A stretch of DNA of 64,000 nt, taken from Neltuma alba (lineage: Eukaryota > Streptophyta > Magnoliopsida > Fabales > Fabaceae). The DNA is taken from NCBI RefSeq assembly GCF_004799145.2, contig NW_021637551.1, forward strand, positions 62,001 through 126,000, in the 5' to 3' direction. This document shows, one piece after another, positions 24,306-36,843 of this stretch. The notes under the pieces were generated by a model, which saw nothing but the letters and a program-made list of their open reading frames with translations, was not told the origin of the DNA and ran no database searches. Made by a program: the position numbers and the translations under genes. Within the stretch, counting starts at the first letter, position 1; each line of letters opens with the position of its first letter.

Positions 24306-25348
24306 AATTTAAAAGAATATCATATTTGGATTTTCTTCCATGCAATCTCCGCTCTCTGTTTTTATTCTTGCCTGGACGAAGAGTAGATGACCGACTTAAA
24401 AACCCTTTTTTTTTTTTGCCAGATACTTAAACACAATAGTTCAAAATATTTTTTATTTTGATAATGGATTTTTTTGTTGTTATTGTAACTTAATTCATAA
24501 ACTTTAACTCAGTACAATTCTGCCCTTAAATTTTAATTCAACTGCAACCTATTTTCAGAATTTTAAGCCAATACAACTAAATCTCTGTAACTTTAATCAT
24601 TTAAAAATTTAGCCAATTAATTTCAAGAAATATTTAAATTATTTTTTTAAATCTATAAACTATACGTAAACTCATGTATTACACACTGGCAAAAAAAAAA
24701 CTCATATACACAAAACATAAAAATGCGATGTATTGTAATAAATTATATACATGTATGTATGTATATTAATTTAAAGAAGACGATACTACAAGACTATCGA
24801 AGGCTTATCTGGAATTTTTTATAAGTAGTTTGTAAGTAGTTATTAATCATAATTTATAAAATATGAGATAAGTATATGAAATGAGTCTTATCCTAATTTA
24901 TGTAAATGTAATGTGCTTAATGACATAATCATGAATCCAAACAAATCCTAAATCATGAAGCCACTACCGTAAATTTTATATTTTGTATGGAGCCACACGA
25001 AAGGCACCTTTACAAGCCCAGTTTGTGGTCGGCCTGGTATGTCACAAACGATACATGATATGTTTTCTTTTTTTTCCCTCCGGTCATTAACATTTAATAC
25101 TTTTTTCATCCTATTTATCTATCTTAATTTAAATTTTTATTTTTTTCCCTAAATACATGTCCTGTAATAAAGATAATTAATATTTAAAACAACGTGACAT
25201 AAAATAGAGGACAGAGCTAAAAAAATTATTAGTATATGATGCACAAATTTTATTTTTCTTCTTCATCTGTATGTTGCCCCACCTAAGAAACAAAGAATGA
25301 GGACGAAGGGATTATTAATATATATATATATATATAAATTCTATACTA
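24306..25348. other. AT-rich intergenic DNA with a TA microsatellite
   Basis: No gene was recognised. A TATATA run lies at about 25318-25336, directly beside a Stowaway element, and another decayed copy of the 9841/23666 MITE family is suggested near 24800-24930. Confidence 0.45.
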
Positions 25349-25619
25349 CTCCTCCGGTCCTTAATATAAGACCCATTTAACTAATTTGATTAGATTAAGG
25401 AAGTTAGGTAAGTTAGTTAATTATAAGAAATGTGACATGTTTTTCTTAAAATACGATAATAATCTTTCTTAATACCTCATCTTTCTCTTCTACTTGATTA
25501 TGGTTGAGGGAATATATATAGGGGTACTTTAGAGAAAATTGATAAATATGATAAATGAGTCTTATATTTAGGACCAAAACCAACTCAACAATTGGGTCCT
25601 ATATTAAGGACCGGAGGAG
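25349..25619. mobile_element. Stowaway-like MITE, 271 bp, TA duplication (family A)
   Basis: It begins CTCCTCCGGTCCTTAATATA and ends with the inverse, ...GGACCGGAGGAG, with TA on both sides (25347-25348 and 25620-25621). The same family recurs at 46935, 47884 and 52423 at nearly the same length. Confidence 0.92.
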
Positions 25620-25849
25620 TAGTAATTTACAAGGTACAAACAATATGGCTTGTAACTGCTGTGATGGTTGCTTGAGCGTCAGCCGTGCGTACACGTGTCG
25701 AGTAGGGATAGGTCCACCCCAAAATTTGGATTTGCCGCGCTTGCCACCGGGGGGTCAAAACTCAAAACTCAAAACTACTCTAAATAACCAGCTGTTGCTT
25801 CGGGTTTTGTCCCCGCCACGTCCCTAACCCAAACCTCTCAAATTTCAAA

Positions 25850-26974
25850 CCACCCGCCTCTCTTCATCTTCCCGGAGCTCCGTTCCGAACCAAAACTCAT
25901 CCCTAACCTCCCTTCATAGCTAACATTCGTCGCGTGAGCCCCACCTCACTCGCAAATAAGACAACCAGATTATTATGGCAACTCCATAATTAAATACCAA
26001 TTTCCTCGTGTCACGCCTTATTTGCTTCCGACTCTCCTTCCCCATTTCTATATTCTCTTCCGATCGCATCCACCCTGTTCAATCTGCGTCATCTGCTCCA
26101 TCGGCTGTCCCTGCTGCCTCCCTTCCTGCTTTTTCGCCGTTATTGTCGTAGCTCAAAATCAGAGCTCTAAGCTTTTAGTGGGGACGAAGATCGAAGTCCG
26201 AACGCAAAGCTCGTCTGCTGGTTCTGCTCTCCAAATGGTATCTGATAATTTCTACTCTCTGATTGTCGCATGACTATACGACTTAGTTTGTTTGAGGAAA
26301 ACAAGCTTCCCTGGATCAGCTTCCTCGAAATTTCTCCTCTTGGTTTTTGATCTATTGGAGTGGATTGTTTGGGAAGTCGAGGGTCTGAAATCTAGTTAGA
26401 GTTTGAATGTTCAGTTTAAACACGCTTGAAGCTTCTTCACATATCTCAACCCATTAATTTCTTCCCATCGTTCTCTTGACCCGCTTCATTATTATTTATT
26501 ATTCGATGTTGACAGCTAGACCCACCTCGAGACACTATTTTTCTGTCTTTCTCAATAATGGTAAGGGCGGACTGCTGGTGTCTTGTACGCCAGGAAATAT
26601 TAGCCTAGTATTTTGCTTGGATTTAATTCTTCAAACAAATCAATGCTATCTAGCCGAGAAGATCGATTTAAATTCGCTTCCCGTTTGAAAAGTTGAAAAG
26701 CCCCTTCGAACAAAGTTCCGGCCCTTTTCAACTCGCCTTGTATCTTGTGTTATGCTTTTTAAAATCAACTAAACTATTGATTTGTCCTTCTGGTGCATTG
26801 AAATTTAATGCACAACTACCCGGTTCACGTGCAGGGATGGAGCTTAACTGCTTTCATTCTGAGGAGGACCGTAAACTGTTGATCTTTTGGTCATAGGACT
26901 GGATTCGGTGTATGTACGCTCATGATCGCATTATCTTAGTAATAGACTGCTGGAACAAAAAAATTCGAATCCCC
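25850..26974 (+). other. 5' UTR and leader intron of the NEAP gene
   Basis: A GC-richer leader lies around 25850-26237 and ends at a donor (AAATG|GTATCT). The intron would end at CACGTGCAG at 26834, with the second leader exon running to the coding ATG. The boundaries come from splice-like signals only. An ATG at 26912 is in frame with 26975 and would add 21 residues. Confidence 0.5.
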
Positions 26975-29965
26975 ATGCCAACTTCGGAGAATCCATCGTC
27001 ATCTCGATCTTTGGCCTTGACATCCATACCGGCTCGAGATATTGATCCATTGTTAAAGGATTTGAATGAGAAAAAGCAGAGCTTTAGGCGCAACGTGGTG
27101 TCATTGGCTGCAGAGTTGAAGGAGGTTAGGAGCCGCCTTGCATCACAAGAACAGTCATATGCTAAAGAAACCCTAACAAGACAAGTACTATATTTCCTGT
27201 GCTATTCTTTTTGGATTGCATCTAAAATAGTCTTTTTGTACCTTTACAACCTTGTCTTCCTCTTGATTTTAATGATTTCTACTTTTGGATTCTTCTTGTT
27301 AGTGGGGTTCACAGTTATTCACCTATTTTAGTTAGGTAACTTTTGTGTGGGGTATTTAATTACAGGAGGCAGAGATGAAAGCCAAGAACATGGAAGAGGA
27401 AATTGGTAAATTGCAGGCAAGATTAGAAGAGAGAAATGGTCAGCTTCAGGCTTCAGCCGCTGCTGCTGAGAAGGTTATAATCATGTTCAATTTATATATT
27501 CTTATAACTTATGCTCAAGATTTTTTTTTACCTGGTTCTCTGATTAGTAGTGTTACTTTTATCTTTAGTTTATTGTCTATTTAATTTGAAACCGTCATAT
27601 GTCTCGCAAAGTGCGTCGTTCGATTTCTCGCACATTTTATTTTCATTATCTCATACAAATACTTCAACCCCACTGCCAATGGACTTATGTTCCGACTGGT
27701 CCGATATTTTTTCCTGGTTTAGGCGGAGCCCATAAAATTAAGGGAGAATTACAATAAAATCCCAAAAAAAGATAATTACAAAACAAGTCTTGGTGTTGTC
27801 ATTATCTATTCTAAAACTTATCATTACAGGCTGTTTAAGTTATTATTAGGATTTTTTAGTAATTATTTTTTTTTTCTTGGTACTTGATTGTAATTTTTCC
27901 TAAAATTAAAGGGTGTCGGATTGCTTTGATATTTGTTTTATTTTTATTTTCATTTGTAAGAATGATTTTTTGTTTATGAAATTCTAATTCTAATGCCAGT
28001 AACGTAGAGCTTTGATTATTATAAGTTTATGGTAGTGCTAGCCTGTTAGGACTTAGGAGCCACCTTGCAAGTTTAGATATGTAGGGAGCAGTTCATCATT
28101 GGTTTTCTTAGTTGGAAAGTCACTGAAATGAACAATTTCCTTTGACGTTTCGGCTGATAGTCAAGCACTTGCTTCTTTATCTGTATATTTTTTGCCCAGC
28201 TTGGTCTTTAAGCTTAATTTATTACTAAATTCTAAGGTTATTGGTGGACCCAAGTATTATAGGTTTTTAATAATTTGACATTAGAATGAATAACTAAGCT
28301 CCAACTTGTGATTTTATGTTAGGAGATCTTTGCTCCGTCTCTTGCATACTTGATTTCTGTTGGGACTGTCCAACATTCAAATTTGCTTCAAAAGAAGTTT
28401 AATTATATCTTCCTCTAGTTTTAACTTAATAAAAATATTTGTTGAAATTTAGGATTTAAATTGATGCATCCAAAATGGAAAATTTGATGTACTCGGGGAC
28501 TAGATCTATCTGAAATTTGAAATTTTTGGCACTTTAATCGATCACATGTTAATTACAGTCTTGTTTGTCACACGCAATGATATATCATGCCCATTTCTTT
28601 AATGATGATTTCATACAGATTTTAATTGAGTGATACTAAATTGTTTCTGGTTTTTTTTCACCTGTGGATTAATGCATTTAGCTACGTAGATACTAATATA
28701 ATCAGGGGAGAAATTTTGATGCAAAATATATACTGCGTTTGGATTTGGCGGCAACAGTTTATTATCAACATGGAGAGAATTTACATGAAGGATTTTGGTG
28801 CATCTTTTCCCCCTGTTTGCTAGGGTGCTATCTTAGAAGCACACTTGTTTACTCCAAGCATTAATATTGTTGCCATTTGTTCCTAAGATATATTATATAA
28901 TCCTGATGCAGTATCTGAAGGACTTAGATGATCTTAGAACCCAGTTTGCGGCAACTAGAGCAACGGCAGACGCAAGTGCTGCATCAGCTCAATCAGCACA
29001 GCTCCGATGTTTGGAACTTGTAAAAGAGTTGGATGATAAAAATAGTTCACTGAAAGAGCATGAGGAGCGTGTAACTAGGCTGGGAGAGCAGCTAGATAAT
29101 TTACAGAAGGATCTTCAGGCAAGGGAATCTTCGCAAAAGCAATTGAAAGATGAAGTTTTGAGAATTGAGCGTGATATCATGGAGGCAGTTGCAAAAGCTG
29201 GAGCAAACAAAGATTGTGAACTGAGGAAGATATTGGATGAGGTTTCTCCGAGGAATTTTGAGAAGATAAACAAGCTCCTGGTGGTTAAGGATGAAGAAAT
29301 AGCGAAACTAAAAGATGAAATTGGGATTATATCTGCTCATTCGAAGCTCAAAACTAAAGAATTAGAATCTCAGGTAAACAAGCCATTCTTTTTCACCTCT
29401 TGTTCGTTAATTTAGTGGCTTGAGTATTTAAGAATGTTGACTTTTTTTCGGAGCACAGTTAGAGAAACAGCGACGTGCCGATCAGGAACTTAAGAAAAAG
29501 GTGTTGAAGCTGGAATTTTGTCTGCAGGAGACTCGTTCTCAGACACGGAAGCTCCAGCGGGTAAAGCTAAGCTTTTCATTTCTTCTTTTCTTATCGGTAG
29601 AAACATAATTAGAAACACGACTTATGAATTTACTTGAATGCCCCGAATTGTTTGCTCTCCTATGGTGGTGCTATAATTTATGCTCATGATCTAACCCCAT
29701 TAGGCATCTTAGTGGAGTACAGAATATATCACTTGCAATGCATACGTAGGCTTGCTAGTCTAATGACAAACTTGTATGGATTTATGGACAGATGGGAGAG
29801 AGAAGGGACAAAGCTATTAAAGAATTGAGAGATCAATTAGCAGGAAAACCGCAAAGTGTAGTTGCGGGCGGGGAAAAGCAAAACCAGAATTTCTGGGAAA
29901 CCTCTGGTTTCAAAATTGTGGTGTCCATGTCCATGCTGATCTTGGTGGCGTTCTCAAGGCGGTGA
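26975..29965 (+). CDS. NEAP: nuclear-envelope-associated protein (NEAP), coiled coil with C-terminal membrane anchor, 351 aa
   Basis: Five coding exons (26975-27184, 27366-27473, 28912-29373, 29459-29560, 29792-29965) all have GT-AG borders and whole codons, giving 351 residues, close to the 349 I recall for Arabidopsis NEAP1. NEAPs are plant inner-nuclear-envelope proteins that interact with SUN proteins and lamina-like proteins and help shape the nucleus. The protein is almost all coiled coil from about residue 25 to 310, with family blocks DPLLKDLNEKKQSFRRNVV, EEHEERVTRLGEQLDNLQKDL-like text and EKQRRADQELKKKVLKLEF. A hydrophobic tail, FKIVVSMSMLILVAF, then SRR and stop, is the membrane anchor. 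The ATG at 26975 was chosen because it starts closest to the conserved block; the in-frame ATG at 26912 is an alternative. The gene sits head-on with the X8 gene. Confidence 0.96.
27742..27900. mobile_element. MITE in NEAP intron 2 (GGAGAATTA-type ends)
   Basis: The left end GGGAGAATTACAATAAAATC and right end TTGATTGTAATTTTTCC are inverse copies, and the middle matches similar text near 47215-47327 and 62205-62360 (TTATTATTAGGATTTTTTAG). Three related copies support a repeat family. It makes up about 160 of the 1438 bases of the intron, and the flanking splice sites look intact. Confidence 0.6.
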
Positions 29966-30533
29966 AAATCATTCCCCAAATTCAGTGATTCTTGTATATA
30001 TTTATACACACTCAATCTAAGTCCTTCTTAAGTTCATTGAAGAAAATAGTAGGAGGCCTTTTTCCCTGTAGAGTTACAGATCTAGTTAGATATTACCGAG
30101 TTTGTAGCATCAGGATCCCAACATATTTTTGGTGAAACCGTTAAAATAGTGGAATGAGGTTAATTTACTCTTTTCCACCCTTGTATGATAAATGATGGTA
30201 CTCTAGAGGAAAGGATAATGCTGGGGAAGCAGGTCCAGATGATTGCTAGTATAATTATTTGCTTTAAAATAATGATGTATGTCGGCGATCAAAACGATGT
30301 TGTGTCCAGCTGCCGAGTCTTTAATAATCTGCCTTTTGCATCATTGGAGAAGCTGATCACATCACATGGATATGCGCTGCTTATATACAAATGGCGTTTG
30401 GTAAAGTGGGTAAAACGGCATCCAATGCATGGAGATGCCGTTATGTTTCGTATTTGCTTTCTTTCTTGGAGCAATCATTACGTTAGATTATGGGCCATTC
30501 CCTGACTATTTGGTATATTTTAAGTCTCCACAC
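29966..30533. other. NEAP 3' UTR and intergenic DNA
   Basis: This is the probable 3' UTR of NEAP, then unassigned sequence. Open frames at 30185-30505 show no domain. Confidence 0.5.
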
Positions 30534-30541
30534 CACAAGAC
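30534..30541 (+). repeat. left 8-bp target site duplication CACAAGAC
   Basis: This is identical to 31195-31202, directly outside the hAT-type terminal repeat. Confidence 0.9.
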
Positions 30542-31194
30542 TAGAGCTGGTAATACGGGCTGGGCCTGCGGGCCCAGCCCGCCAACCCGCCAAAAATGGC
30601 GGGCTCGGGTTGGCAAAATGCCAGCCCGCCAAGGTGCGGGCTACTCCAGCCCGCACCGTTTTCAGCCCGCTCCGCCGCGGGCTAGCCCGCCAGTTGGCGG
30701 GCTAGCCCGCTTTTTTTTTTTTTTAATTTTAATTTTTATATAATTTCTAATATGTTATACGACATAATTGGAGGATTTTAACCCCCAAATTTCATATTTA
30801 TATCTTCTCATCCATGTAATTGCATATGTAATACATACATAAAAGATCTACTTAATTAATTTGGATAAAAAAATAGTCAAATTAATTATTTAGAAAAAAT
30901 ATGTGTTAGTTTTTCTAAAATATCTTCTCAAATTATAAATTAATCCTCACATTATTTTATTATAACTCATTACTCAAGTTTAAAACTCCAAATCCAATTT
31001 TAACATTACAAATTAAGTCCAAACTTATACAAGTAATAATTTTAAAAAAAAAAAAAAGTTAGGCGGGCCGGCGGGCTCGGGCTGGCAAAATGCCAGCCCG
31101 CCAAAGTGCGGGCTACTTCAGCCCGCACCGCTTTTGGCCCGCACCGCTGCGGGCTGGCCCGTATCCGCACCGCCAGCCCGCATTCCCAGCTCTA
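30542..31194. mobile_element. hAT-type non-autonomous element, 653 bp, 8-bp TSD CACAAGAC
   Basis: The ends TAGAGCTGG and CCAGCTCTA are exact inverse copies, and CACAAGAC flanks both sides (30534-30541 and 31195-31202). An 8-bp duplication with short terminal repeats fits the hAT superfamily. Both ends carry about 150 bp of very GC-rich sequence built from GGCGGGCT/AGCCCGCC units that pair with each other, around an AT-rich centre of about 300 bp. There is no open frame. The perfect target duplication suggests a recent insertion. Confidence 0.93.
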
Positions 31195-31202
31195 CACAAG
31201 AC
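31195..31202 (+). repeat. right 8-bp target site duplication CACAAGAC
   Basis: This is the partner of 30534-30541. Confidence 0.9.
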
Positions 31203-32314
31203 AATCAATCACATAATTATCGTTTTTTCATCTTTTAATGTTTTTGCTTGGTCAGCTAAGTAAGTTATCGCCTGTCGCTGCATGATTGAGACGCACTTCA
31301 AGTAGAGCTACAAAAGGGCGAGAGGACTTTGTCTTTTCTTTTCTTTTCTTTTCTTTTTTTGGGGGGGGGGGGGCTACAGAACCAAAACTTCTTGTTAATT
31401 GAAGATCCAACAGGCCTGAACCGCATTCTCTGGCGTTTTGAACCCAACCATGGCTTCCCAGGAGAGATTCAACATTATACCGTTAATAATAATAATGCTG
31501 AAAAGCTATCATCGTATTTTTGGAATACCAAGTTATTTATATTTATATTCTCATCAATATGAATGTTTCAGATTCATCTTCGCCGTTTCGAACTCGTATC
31601 TTAAATGGACACGCTGTAATTCTCCCACCATCAACCCAAGAGTTCGAGTGGCGGTCAATATGAATGTTTCCATTAAAAGACAATAATTTTCTCTTTTCAA
31701 GGCACACGTTTTCTCCTCATTTAACTAACTGTTTATTGAGGAGAATATAAGTGACATGGCACTTCAGAAACATCTTGTAGCCTTTCTATTGCTGTCTCTT
31801 CAACTGGTTCCTCGAAACTTAGTAGTGTAACGTAATTAATAATGATCCCGTCAGCCTATAGTGAATGAAAGGAAGCTATGAACTTCCCTACCCTTCATCG
31901 TCTTTGAGTTAGTAGGTTTCTGACGCGCATGGATATTTTCCCCATAAGCTATCAATTCCCCATGGCAAGCTGTGACCACCGCACAGCGCACACTAAACTC
32001 CACAATCCATAAACTACCGAAGCTCTTAAAATATATGTACATAACTAGTTATTAACTACAACCTGTTCTACCACACCCTGAAAGCCGTAACTAGCAGTTA
32101 TTTCAACAGCAGAAATTCTTTTGCCCTCCACAATCATCCCTTCACCTCAGACAAGCTCAGCATATCCTTTATAATGTAGTTTCCCTCCCAGTGTACTCTA
32201 TTGTCTTTCTGCACTTAATAACCTGTACACAGCTTGTAGTGTTACAATTCCATCCATTAGAAAGTTAGAGCATTGAGCTTCTCATTCTACGATCATCGAG
32301 GAAAAGTTGTATCT
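31203..32314. other. intergenic between NEAP and the X8 gene
   Basis: No supported gene was seen. It contains a TTTTC pentamer repeat with a T run near 31335-31360, followed by a run of about 14 G at about 31361. The final few hundred bases are probably the 3' UTR of the minus-strand X8 gene. Confidence 0.5.
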
Positions 32315-34739
32315 TTATGGGCACATACTGAGTTGTCCAGCGAATAATGATATCACCAGAACAATGAAACTTAGAAAAGGCTGCAAACTGGCTGAATGGG
32401 ATGATGACGTGGTATTTGCACCTAGAGGACTTTCGGACCCGTAAAATGGTGAGGTACCTGTGCTTGATGCTGAGCTGCTGCTTGAATTTAACACTGAAGG
32501 TGGGGTACCATAGCTGCAAATGTTGTTAACATTCAGGAATGGAATTAGTATTTTTAGCATTGCTTTGACAGGTTAAGCTACTGATAGGGATGAATTAGTT
32601 ATCGACTACGAAGGCAATAATTCATCCTCGCCATTTCAAGTTCACGATTATAATAAAATTTCAGCTTTAAATACTATCTAAGAATAATAATTCTTCTAGA
32701 ACTCTAGACAGCTAACTTACCCTGATGTGTCTGTCCCTGTTGATGATGATGATGATGGTGTTGTTGGAGTGGGAGTGGATGATGTCGTTGTTGTTGGGGT
32801 TGACGATGAAACGGAGGAAGACGATGATGGAAAAATGCAAGAACCTGAGCCTGTTTAAAAATTTTTTTGAAAAAAAAAAGGGCCCTTTAAAACTGGTGTT
32901 CGATAATGAGATAAAACTGTTGGTTAATAAGCACTTGAGTCGTCAAGCTCTTACTTGGATTCACGTTAACAAGGGAGGCAGTCCCTCCAAAGTCACAGCT
33001 TGTTGGTGCTGGATTTTTTTGGTAGTAGCTGTTGAAGGCATAAGAAGCATGGTTTTCAAGACTAATTGGATTGTAACAGTTCCCACCCTGCTGAATTTGT
33101 GAACAATCTGCACCACCCATTCCACAAGCATAGTCCAGTGCTGATTGAAGAGCAGTCTCTGAAGCTCCAGTCTTGGCTACACACCAACTCTGACCTGCTG
33201 TGGCCGGAGCACCACCGTTCGCAGGAGGTGGAATGGAGTTCACCGCAGGAACACCTCCTGAAGGGGGAGGATAATATGTTGCTGGTTGTGCCCCCGGCAC
33301 CGTTATCGGAGTTGTCCCGGGATTGGCCGGATTAGTGGGAGGTAATGGCACAGAGTTTGTGGTAGGAACTGTCATAGGCGTAGCAGCAGGATTGGTTGGG
33401 GGAGCAGGAATGGTGGAGGGAACTGTGATAATGGTTGGTGTATCTGGGGTTGTGAGTGCTGGTACGGCTGAAGTTGGATTTGTGGGGTAAACTTCATCTA
33501 GAGTTCTTCTGATGTGGAATGTGCTTAGGATTTCTCTGCGGGACAAAGGAAAAATCTCCTCCGCTTCCCTTTTGAGCTGGTCCAGATCAAAAGCTTCTAT
33601 TGCATGGACTTCTGCATAAAATGCCATTACTCTATCAATGAACTTGGTGCTTGTTGCTTCAAGATGTTTAGTTAACGTTCGGCTGAATTGAGCTAGTTCC
33701 ATTGAACTGGGAATTGCGGGGCTTTTAATTGTTAGAACCAAGGGAAAATCTTCGTGAGGAAGGATAGAAGCAGCATGAGTAGCTCGTTTTATAGCAGACT
33801 GTACAAAACGTTCCCCTATGCTTATTTCCCAGTCAATGCTGTGTTCTATCATGACAAAGGAATTTGTTTCCTTTATAAATGACAGAATCCTATGGAGATC
33901 ATTCTCGTTTGAATTTTTCCACTTCTCTAAGAAAGACAGAGGAAATGCTACTGAGACCTTCACTTCCCTGCCTAGATGAAGCTTACTGAGAACCGCATGA
34001 ATAGATTTCAGAGCAGAAACTAATAATGGTACCTCATTTTGGCCTAAACTCCCACAACTAGCTATAATGCTTTTGATTTCAACTTTTGGAAGAAAATCCA
34101 CAAGATTGGTTTTCAGCCATGAAAGTGCAGATGGATTCGAGCTTATCAAAGCTTTTACGAGGTTTTCATTGAGGTAGAAATCAAGCGACTCGTGGGAGTT
34201 GGTGAGAGTGCTCAAAGTTCTAGGATCCGTGACAAAAATTCGAATGCGAGATCGTGGCACTTTTTGTTTAAGGAACGATATGGTCCCATCGTGCGCTCTT
34301 TCCCGATATGAAAATCCCACAAGAGTTCCTTTAAAGATTTAACAGAGTATCAGAATCTGAAAATCCTTAAATTTTTTCCACTTGAACCTAGGCAATCTCC
34401 GCTTATTAGTAAAAGGCTCATGGGAAGTTAGAATATTTTGATGAAGAAAACAGAAGCAAAATCGATATAACAAGTGGTCAGTCCAAAAATAACAAGATGC
34501 AACAAGTAGGCATTGTGAAATCGACAAGTAGGATTCCTGTAGAACCCAGGAACATGTGCATTTTCATAGATCAAAGAAGACAAGAAGAAACTGTCATCCC
34601 TGGGCTGTCAGCCAGAGAAACCAGGAACACCAAAACCAAGAAAATGATTACTCAATGATATCAGTATGAGTTACTCACCGGAGCAGCAGACGACGAAGAG
34701 ATAAAGAAAGAAGAAGCACAAAGCAGAATGGTTGGCCAT
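32315..34739 (-). CDS. GH17-like and X8 (CBM43) domain protein with GPI signal, 587 aa
   Basis: Four exons on the minus strand, 34739-34679, 34328-32955, 32850-32721 and 32513-32315, join in phase to 587 residues. Residues 1-20 are a signal peptide (MANHSALCFFFLYLFVVCCS). A divergent GH17-like region (about 21-300) starts GTLVGFSY and has SRIRIFVTDPRTLSTL, but I see no GH17 catalytic motif (the usual SETGWPS-type nucleophile stretch is absent), so hydrolase activity is doubtful. A Pro/Thr-rich linker (about 300-400) leads to an X8 domain (about 401-485) with its six-Cys pattern (SWCVAK, DYACG, DCSQI, GNCYNP, SCDFGG, SCIF). A Ser/Thr-rich tail and a hydrophobic end (LSFIVLVISLFAG) suggest GPI anchoring. 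X8-GPI proteins bind callose, often at plasmodesmata; the role here is inferred. The gene converges with NEAP, and the Haspin gene lies upstream. Confidence 0.9.
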
Positions 34740-36843
34740 TGTAAGAGAGGGAGAGCGGAATGTAGAAAGCTTCATTTGTAATTGATGTGTGATCGATCCA
34801 GCTTGTGTGCTTTAAAGAGAGGGACGGCGTAGAACTACAAGTAAGAGGGCCGGAAGGAGGACGATAAAGGTGGGGAGTGAAAAAGGGAGAAAAGTTGTGG
34901 AAAGAAAGACAGCCAAATTGGAATGACAAAGAAAAGGATGTTACTTTGTCACGAAGGATGGATGGGCATGGAACATGGTCGTCTTGGAACAGTGCTAAAA
35001 AAGAAAGAATATATCTTGTTTATTTTATTTGCTTCTTTATTTTTTACTACAAAAATTAAAAGCTTCCTTCCTCTTTCCCAAGTGGCGAAATACTCAAAAT
35101 GGTGTCTTTCGAACACATGCCCTGTTTCTTTCTCTGCCATGAGCAGCGACAGAATCTCGCGCCTCGTGTCTCTTTATTTTCTCGTTTCTTCCTCCCGGGT
35201 CCGAGGGTCTCTTGTCTCTGTGTCATATCGAGGGCTTTTAATTTGGTTTAACTTTGTTGTCCTCTGATATTGCTGCTAAAATGGTTGGGGCCACCCATGT
35301 TGAGAATCAGTGGGAAAGCAAGATTTTTAGTTGTGCATATGGCGAATAGAGGGGCAGAAAAAGGTTTTGCTTTATGCTGAATGAGATGAGATCGCAATGT
35401 AGACTGTTGTCACAAAACTTGGATTAGGACGTTGGGATGTGAAAAGTTAGGAGGATAATGTTAACTGTTAAGGATAACATCAAAATCAGAATCTTGAGGG
35501 AGCAAGCATCATCAGTAAACAATAATTAAGTGGACGACAGGCGAGGGTGAAACGAAAAAAGGAGTGATGATATCGATGCTGACTAGGAGTAAAAGTCCAA
35601 CTTCTGTTAGTGCAGTGCAATGTACAGTTAAGTAGGATGAAAAAAGAGGGAAGCCGTAAAGGTTAGGTGGGTGGTGAGGGGGAGAAATCAGGGTAGGAGC
35701 CAGGAGGGCACGTTGTAGGTAAGAAGTGAGAAAGAAAAAGCAATGGTGGGGGGGACAGACAAACCATGTGGTGACTGGAGAGGAATAATATATTATGCTT
35801 CGCTGATTTCTGTCAATAATCGAAACCACGTTCTGACCAGGTCTCCTGCCGAAAGCATAGCATTCGCGAGATACGGAGACAAAATGGTGTGATATGGTGT
35901 CAAGGCACGGAAAGGGAGAGCAGACCGTCTGTGCATAACAATTCCATTGGATATATGCTTGGTTAAATGTTTTTATTTCTTTACCTTCCTCATCCTAAGA
36001 ACCAAATAACTAGTTTATATCAATTTAAAAAAATTTAGTTAGTCATTTATTATAAATATTAATTTTTGAAAAGTACGATCTTAAATCACTTGAGTAAAAA
36101 TTATCCTTTGATGTAAACCTCTTAACACATATAGTGACTATAAATAGTTTGGAGGGGAAAAAAAAACTTGAGGAACAAAGCAAATTAAAATTTTATATTT
36201 AGAACTGAAATACACCTCTTAACTGTTGTATTTAGGACAAGAGGAAGTATTTATTTTCCTGTCAAAGCCAGCTAATAACCGGGTTGAGAAACTAGCAGCG
36301 AACAGAACAAGCAAGCAAGCTTTAATTTTAGATAAGGTAATAAACTATTTGGTGCAAATGGCGGCGTAAGCGATTAAAGGGGAAAAAAGCAAGTGGAGTG
36401 AGATCAGCAAGAGGTGTAAGTGCACAATGCCACGATAACAGTGCAAACATATCACGCGAGATTCGGTTTACAGCATATAGAGCACAGTCAGCTTATCGTA
36501 GTAATTTAATCTAATATCTTGCCTCCTTTATATCTCCTCTTTTCCTTTGCAGCCTCATCTCCTGTCTTTTTTCTTTTATTTTCCTGGTCATCATCTGATA
36601 CTAAAATATCTAATTGCATAAGGACTTTAACATTCACTCTTTTTTTTCATGTTATCAGAGTCATAAATGACGACAGTGCCGGTAAACAAGAGTCATGTTT
36701 GATATGCTGTAAATAACCGCAGGTGTTTTCACATCGTGTTCTGTAATACCTGACATTTTATATACACACTTTCACCAACCCCAAAAACCAATGGCGAAAC
36801 TCCAAAATTTACATACTTCTTGCCGATCACGTCTTTTTCTTCC
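34740..36843. other. intergenic: X8 gene promoter side and Haspin 3' side
   Basis: No gene was seen. The first few hundred bases flank the X8 gene's 5' end and the last few hundred flank the Haspin 3' end. The ORF at 35512-35829 on the minus strand has no domain. Confidence 0.5.
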
